From the NCBI GenBank assembly GCA_024256285.1, contig JACGUG010000007.1, positions 1 to 42,283 on the forward strand: a stretch of 42,283 bases of DNA, read 5' to 3'. Position numbers and translations under genes: made by a program. This DNA comes from an archaeon. GTDB taxonomy: Archaea > Thermoproteota > Nitrososphaeria > Nitrososphaerales > JACAEJ01. A model generated the notes under the pieces. That model made no database searches, was not told where the DNA came from, and worked only from the letters and a program-made list of their open reading frames with translations. Numbering within the stretch: position 1 is the stretch's first letter; the number at the start of each line of letters is the position of its first letter. Below, piece after piece: positions 38,880 through 42,283 of this stretch.

Positions 38880-40082
38880 GTGGCGAAATCGGGGATGGAA
38901 GTTAGAAGTCTTTTACGTCGAAGATTAAAACCTTCGCTCAGGATGCAATTCGATGCTTGTACAAAATGCGGACTTTGTGTGAAATGGTGCCCTGCTGTAG
39001 AAGAATTGGGGGATACGGTAGTGTCACCAGCGAAAAAGATACAACTCCTGAGAAAAGCATCTAAAAAGAAGAACCTTACAGAAAGTGAGATCGAGGAATT
39101 AAAGAGGGTCTTTTACGCTTGTTCAGAATGTGGGGCATGCGCCGCTGTCTGCGGTTCCTTGATAGATACACCTGAACTTTGGGAGGAGATAAGAACTGAG
39201 TTCGTAGAACAGGGGATGGGACCGTTTGGAAAACAGAAAGTTTTCCTTACAAGAGTGAAAGAGAAATACAACCCGTATAACGAAGATCCTGTTAAGAGAT
39301 TGGATTGGCTACCTGAAGATATAAAAGTAGCAGAAAAAGCGGATTTAGGCATCTATGTAGGTTGTACTCAATCATATAGACAGCAGAAATATTTGATTCT
39401 CACATTGAGATTGTTACAAAAGTTAGGCATCAAATTTACTTTACTTGGGAACGACGAATGGTGTTGCGGCTCTCCTCTACTGAGAACAGGGCAAACAGAG
39501 ATAATACGGGATTTGGTTAAGCATAATGTCGATGCCTTTAAAGAGAAGGGAGTAAAAAGGGTTGTGTACGCTTGTGCAGGATGTTACCGCACCAGCCTTA
39601 TCGATTGGCCTAAATATTATGAAGTGCCCTTTGAAGTTATTCATATCACACAATATCTGGCTGAATTAGTCAATAGGGGTTACTTTAAACTCGATGCAAA
39701 CAAGTTGGCTCCATTAGAAAAAGTTGTCACTTACCATGACCCATGCCATTTAGGTCGTCATATAGGCAGCATCTACGATGCCCCCCGCACAGTACTAAAG
39801 GCAATTCCAAAACTCAAGCTGGTCGAAATGAAGAGAAGTAAAGAAACTGCAAGATGTTGTGGAGCTGGAGGAGGAGTTAAAGCAGGAATGCCAGATTTGG
39901 CGCTAAAAATGTCTATAAAAAGACTGGAAGATGCAACTAGTACGGGAGCGCATACTTTGGTTACTTCTTGTCCATTCTGCTTAACAAACTTCAAGGACGC
40001 ACTAAAAGAAACAAAAATGGATCTAGAGGTCTTAGATCTGGTAGAGCTATTCGCAAATCAGTTAGGTATTAGAGCTGACTAA
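38880..40082 (+). CDS. hdrD: Heterodisulfide reductase subunit HdrD
   Basis: A 400-residue iron-sulfur protein catalysing reduction of CoM-S-S-CoB. Two classical 4Fe-4S motifs lie at the N-terminus: Cys27-x2-Cys30-x2-Cys33-x3-Cys37 (CTKCGLCVKWCP) and CSECGACAAVCG near residue 81. Two CCG domains follow: WCCGSPLLRTG with VYACAGCYRT, and YHDPCHLGRHIG with ARCCGAGGG and TSCPFCLTN, which hold the noncubane clusters at the active site. Size matches methanosarcinal HdrD. The GTG start fits leaderless transcription from the shared TATA element. Its stop overlaps the convergent mcr-linked orf90 by 4 bases. Confidence 0.9.
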   Translation: MAKSGMEVRSLLRRRLKPSLRMQFDACTKCGLCVKWCPAVEELGDTVVSPAKKIQLLRKASKKKNLTESEIEELKRVFYACSECGACAAVCGSLIDTPELWEEIRTEFVEQGMGPFGKQKVFLTRVKEKYNPYNEDPVKRLDWLPEDIKVAEKADLGIYVGCTQSYRQQKYLILTLRLLQKLGIKFTLLGNDEWCCGSPLLRTGQTEIIRDLVKHNVDAFKEKGVKRVVYACAGCYRTSLIDWPKYYEVPFEVIHITQYLAELVNRGYFKLDANKLAPLEKVVTYHDPCHLGRHIGSIYDAPRTVLKAIPKLKLVEMKRSKETARCCGAGGGVKAGMPDLALKMSIKRLEDATSTGAHTLVTSCPFCLTNFKDALKETKMDLEVLDLVELFANQLGIRAD

Positions 40083-40351
40083 CTCTCATACCTTCTTGAC
40101 ATATCTTTAATTCTTTGAACGAGATTCTCTACTAGATTTTCCCTTACTTTTTCAAGATTCTCCTTACTTGTAGACTCAAACGCTAAGACCTTCTTTTTTA
40201 TAGGCATTCCTTCGCCAGGAAGATTGATATATGCCTCTTCTTCCACGATATTCAGATGATATTCCTTGGCTAGCTTTGCTATGATTGAGAATGGGATGCC
40301 GGGCAAGATAATTAAGCGGTAAATCTTACTCTCTTTTCCCTCATCGCTCAA
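40079..40351 (-). CDS. Unknown 90-residue protein in the mcr cluster
   Basis: A small protein with two strand-helix units (YRLIILPGIPFSIIAKLAKE, NIVEEEAYINLPGEG) and a charged C-terminal helix. I do not recognise it; it is not McrC, which is longer and has a different sequence. Its TTG overlaps the mcrD stop by 4 bases (TTGA), so it is translationally coupled and very likely linked to MCR assembly or activation. It ends 4 bases inside the convergent hdrD stop. Confidence 0.78.
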   Translation of the reverse strand: MSDEGKESKIYRLIILPGIPFSIIAKLAKEYHLNIVEEEAYINLPGEGMPIKKKVLAFESTSKENLEKVRENLVENLVQRIKDMSRRYES

Positions 40352-40734
40352 ATTAACTCATCTTTTTGTAAAAAACTCACTCTTAGATTGAATCCAAAAG
40401 GTAATAGTTCATCACAAATTTCTTTCAATTTCTCCAAAAAGTCATGTAAGTCGATATCTTTAATTGGTTGAATTATGATTCGACCAACTTTTACCTTCAA
40501 TTCTATCTCTTCATCGCCAAATTTGATCTTTCTTAAATCCTCATGCCCAGTCTCTACTTTAAGTCCCAAAGAATGTTCCCTAGAAGGAACTATGACATAT
40601 TGAGGGAGTTTTGGACCTTGCAAGATTACGTTTTTAACCACTCCAAGCTGGACGATTTTTTTTAAAAGTTCTTCTACAGTATCCGCCGAAAGCAATCTCT
40701 TGGGGACTATCTCTATTTCCATTTCTATCCCCAT
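40348..40734 (-). CDS. mcrD: Methyl-coenzyme M reductase operon protein D
   Basis: A 128-residue McrD. MEIEIVPKRLLSADTVEELL near the start, VVKNVILQGPKLPQYVIVPS, and VKVGRIIIQPI with LLPFGFNLRVSFLQK at the end fit the family. McrD is not part of the active enzyme; it associates with MCR and is thought to help assembly or cofactor insertion. It is somewhat shorter than the usual 140-170 residues. It lies 62 bases after mcrB and overlaps orf90. An alternative ATG is at 40722. Confidence 0.9.
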   Translation of the reverse strand: MGIEMEIEIVPKRLLSADTVEELLKKIVQLGVVKNVILQGPKLPQYVIVPSREHSLGLKVETGHEDLRKIKFGDEEIELKVKVGRIIIQPIKDIDLHDFLEKLKEICDELLPFGFNLRVSFLQKDELI

Positions 40735-40796
40735 ATGAACTATATGGTAGGGGATTTAAAAAGTATTTAAAATAAAAAAAGAAAGTGGAAGTTAAA

Positions 40797-42128
40797 TCAG
40801 ATTTCACTCTTAATACGTACAGCAGCCTCAGTAACGTACTTTATCGGTTCTCTTAATTCTGGAACTTCGCTTAGAACTTCTCCAGTGGCACCACTTATTT
40901 TCTCAGGTGTATAATATACACTTCCAGCATCCAAAGCCACACCTGCAGCTATACAAGGAATCGCAAATCCTTTACTATGTCTTGTAACGATATGGTTCCC
41001 ATGGAAAACTGCTGGGTTCCCCCCTCCATAGATCGAATGGCTGAAGAACGACATCTCAATTGCTGTCATGTTTATTTTGCCGAAATCAGGTCCAGGTAGG
41101 CTCGTCTCACGCTCTATAATGTCAGTGAAGTATAGCATCGTAGAAGGCGAATGTTGCATAGCCCTTGCAGAACCACATTGTACCATAACGGAAGACAACA
41201 TACCTGCACAAGCATAGGCATTCCATTTAGGCATGTCATCTGTTGTGTAGACTGTGTATTCGCCAGCTTTCTCCAACGGTCTTATCACCCCGTCGTCTAT
41301 CGCTCTTTTGACTGTGTTGGCAACTACTGTTCCAACTGTACCAGTTTTTCCATTCTCTCTCACGATGTCATAAACTAGATTATTTGCGTTAAGACCTTGA
41401 AAAGCTAGTCCTAGTAGATGAAGTCTCTCAAATGCACCTATAGCATCGCCCATTTCAAACATAGCTGTCTGTTCAAGGATGGATGATAGTGCAGCCGCAT
41501 TTAAAGCGTTCTTCCTAGTAATTATGGCTATATCAGCACAAACTATATTTCTGAGAGCGTAACCCATTCCTTCATTCATCTGAGGCACTGATAAGAGAGT
41601 ATCAACAAAGGCACCTAAGGGATTGACAGATTGAGGATATCTTCCCCAAACACCAGCATGGATCATGTCTGCATCCCATAGATCTAATTTGAAGATATCG
41701 ACTAATGCTTGACATAAAGCAGCAGCTGTAACCGTAAAAGCAGTAGTATATTCGACAGATGATTCGACTCTTAAAGTTGGGATTTTAACAAGAAGTTGTT
41801 TGCCCTCTTGAATTTTAGTTACCTCAGTATCATCTTTTGGCTTAACTTGTATGTATTTCTCCAATGCATCGGTTATCGCATCTACATTGTCAAGTATAGG
41901 CAGTTTGATTTCTCTCCCAGGAATAATGCAACGTTCTCCACCTACCCCACCTGCCCCTAATGCTTTCTCTAAACCCTCCAAGTTTACTACGGCACATCTC
42001 TTGGCTATGTTGGCCATCTTCTTTATAGCAGGGTTCCATAGAGGAGATATTGCTTCGATCGGGACTTCCCTTTCGACTAGATTGCCTCTATCATCGTAAA
42101 GGTCTATCTTATCTGGATATTTTGGCAT
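40797..42128 (-). CDS. mcrB: Methyl-coenzyme M reductase beta subunit
   Basis: A 443-residue subunit of the nickel F430 enzyme that releases methane (or activates an alkane in reverse). It starts MPKYPDKIDLYDDRGNLVER, and the active-site region SHSIYGGGNPAVFHGNHIVT followed by RHSKGFAIPC is nearly canonical; relatives commonly have GGGGPGIF where this has GGGNPAVF. ATG 42128, preceded by gggtg, is chosen over the in-frame GTG at 42137. It heads an mcrB-mcrD-orf90 run. mcrC, mcrG and mcrA do not follow, and only 146 bases lie upstream in the window. Beta subunits alone do not show whether the enzyme acts on methane or longer alkanes. Confidence 0.95.
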   Translation of the reverse strand: MPKYPDKIDLYDDRGNLVEREVPIEAISPLWNPAIKKMANIAKRCAVVNLEGLEKALGAGGVGGERCIIPGREIKLPILDNVDAITDALEKYIQVKPKDDTEVTKIQEGKQLLVKIPTLRVESSVEYTTAFTVTAAALCQALVDIFKLDLWDADMIHAGVWGRYPQSVNPLGAFVDTLLSVPQMNEGMGYALRNIVCADIAIITRKNALNAAALSSILEQTAMFEMGDAIGAFERLHLLGLAFQGLNANNLVYDIVRENGKTGTVGTVVANTVKRAIDDGVIRPLEKAGEYTVYTTDDMPKWNAYACAGMLSSVMVQCGSARAMQHSPSTMLYFTDIIERETSLPGPDFGKINMTAIEMSFFSHSIYGGGNPAVFHGNHIVTRHSKGFAIPCIAAGVALDAGSVYYTPEKISGATGEVLSEVPELREPIKYVTEAAVRIKSEI

Positions 42129-42199
42129 AACACCCACGCAAAAGAATAATCATATTCACCAAATAAACTTTACTGAATTGCATAAAATAATGACAATAA

Positions 42200-42261
42200 T
42201 TACCTTAAAATATTATATTTATTTTTAAAAAAAATGTAGAATGAAAAAGATTTATAAGTCT
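42200..42261 (-). promoter_or_regulatory. AT-rich promoter region of mcrB
   Basis: The 146 bases before mcrB are very AT-rich. Two minus-strand TATA candidates stand out: aaatataatat (about 42210-42220), giving a leader near 60 bases, and acttataaatc (about 42250-42260), giving one near 100 bases. The second is also readable as a box for a + strand gene beyond the window. A long leader would contrast with the leaderless genes elsewhere here. Confidence 0.45.
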
Positions 42262-42283
42262 AATCTTATTCTCTAATTTGCTG

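Noticed and set aside
40797-42128. Reading McrB as an alkane-type (ACR) enzyme because of the GGGNPAVF substitution
   Set aside because: The change is small, the rest of the active-site region is canonical, and substrate type must be judged from McrA, which is not in the window.
1-42283. CRISPR arrays, intact insertion sequences, prophage, rRNA genes, replication origin
   Set aside because: No regularly spaced repeats, transposase motifs, phage genes, rRNA segments or clustered origin boxes were seen.

Overview
This 42.3 kb window reads as a gene-dense piece of an archaeal chromosome with short intergenic gaps. TATA boxes sit about 25-35 bases before many starts, and TTG/GTG starts are common. 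Three features point to a TACK-type archaeon (Thermoproteota, Korarchaeota, Bathyarchaeia and relatives) rather than a classical euryarchaeal methanogen: a ribosomal protein S30e gene, a TFE-beta-like gene beside TFB, and a tRNA-Ser with an intron at a non-canonical position as well as one in the anticodon loop. It is also methanogenic, or at least MCR-based: mcrB and mcrD, a heterodisulfide reductase HdrDE pair, and a corrinoid methyl-transfer island are present. The best guess is a methyl-using TACK methanogen (Methanomethylicia-like); the exact lineage cannot be fixed by reading alone.

Layout. 1-2.1 kb: S30e, pyrK, pyrD. 2.2-2.7 kb: tRNA-Ser(UGA) with two introns, and a decayed 2-oxoacid:ferredoxin oxidoreductase beta gene. 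2.7-6.4 kb: sfsA, a DUF1122-like gene, gapN and an EF-Tu-like small barrel protein. 6.5-8.5 kb: an AAA ATPase with a nuclease-like tail and a frameshifted small gene. 8.6-14.6 kb: methyl-transfer island with two UroD-fold methyltransferases, one corrinoid protein, two small unknown proteins (one a 46-residue zinc finger) and a RACo-type ATP-dependent corrinoid activator. 14.7-18.9 kb: thiDN, pyrG, and a PhoU-like regulator. 19.0-24.0 kb: five-gene coenzyme A operon (pantoate kinase, phosphopantothenate synthetase, aspartate/tyrosine decarboxylase, panB, coaBC). 24.1-27.1 kb: arsenite efflux pump, divergent ArsR, a small cysteine protein, and an M24 peptidase. 27.3-32.9 kb: smc-scpA-scpB-S8e-SRP19. 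32.9-37.9 kb: a DUF2119-like gene, an unknown, gar1-tfb-TFE-beta-rlmE, then rnhB and a THEP1 NTPase. 38.1-42.1 kb: divergent hdrE/hdrD, and an mcrB-mcrD-orf90 cluster.

How it fits together. The island at 8.6-14.6 kb could load methyl groups from an unidentified methyl donor onto a corrinoid protein and on to coenzyme M. MCR then makes methane and CoM-S-S-CoB, and HdrDE reduces that heterodisulfide with electrons from a membrane carrier through a diheme cytochrome b. The chromosome-maintenance, transcription, translation and vitamin/nucleotide genes are ordinary housekeeping. No CRISPR array, intact insertion sequence or rRNA gene was seen.
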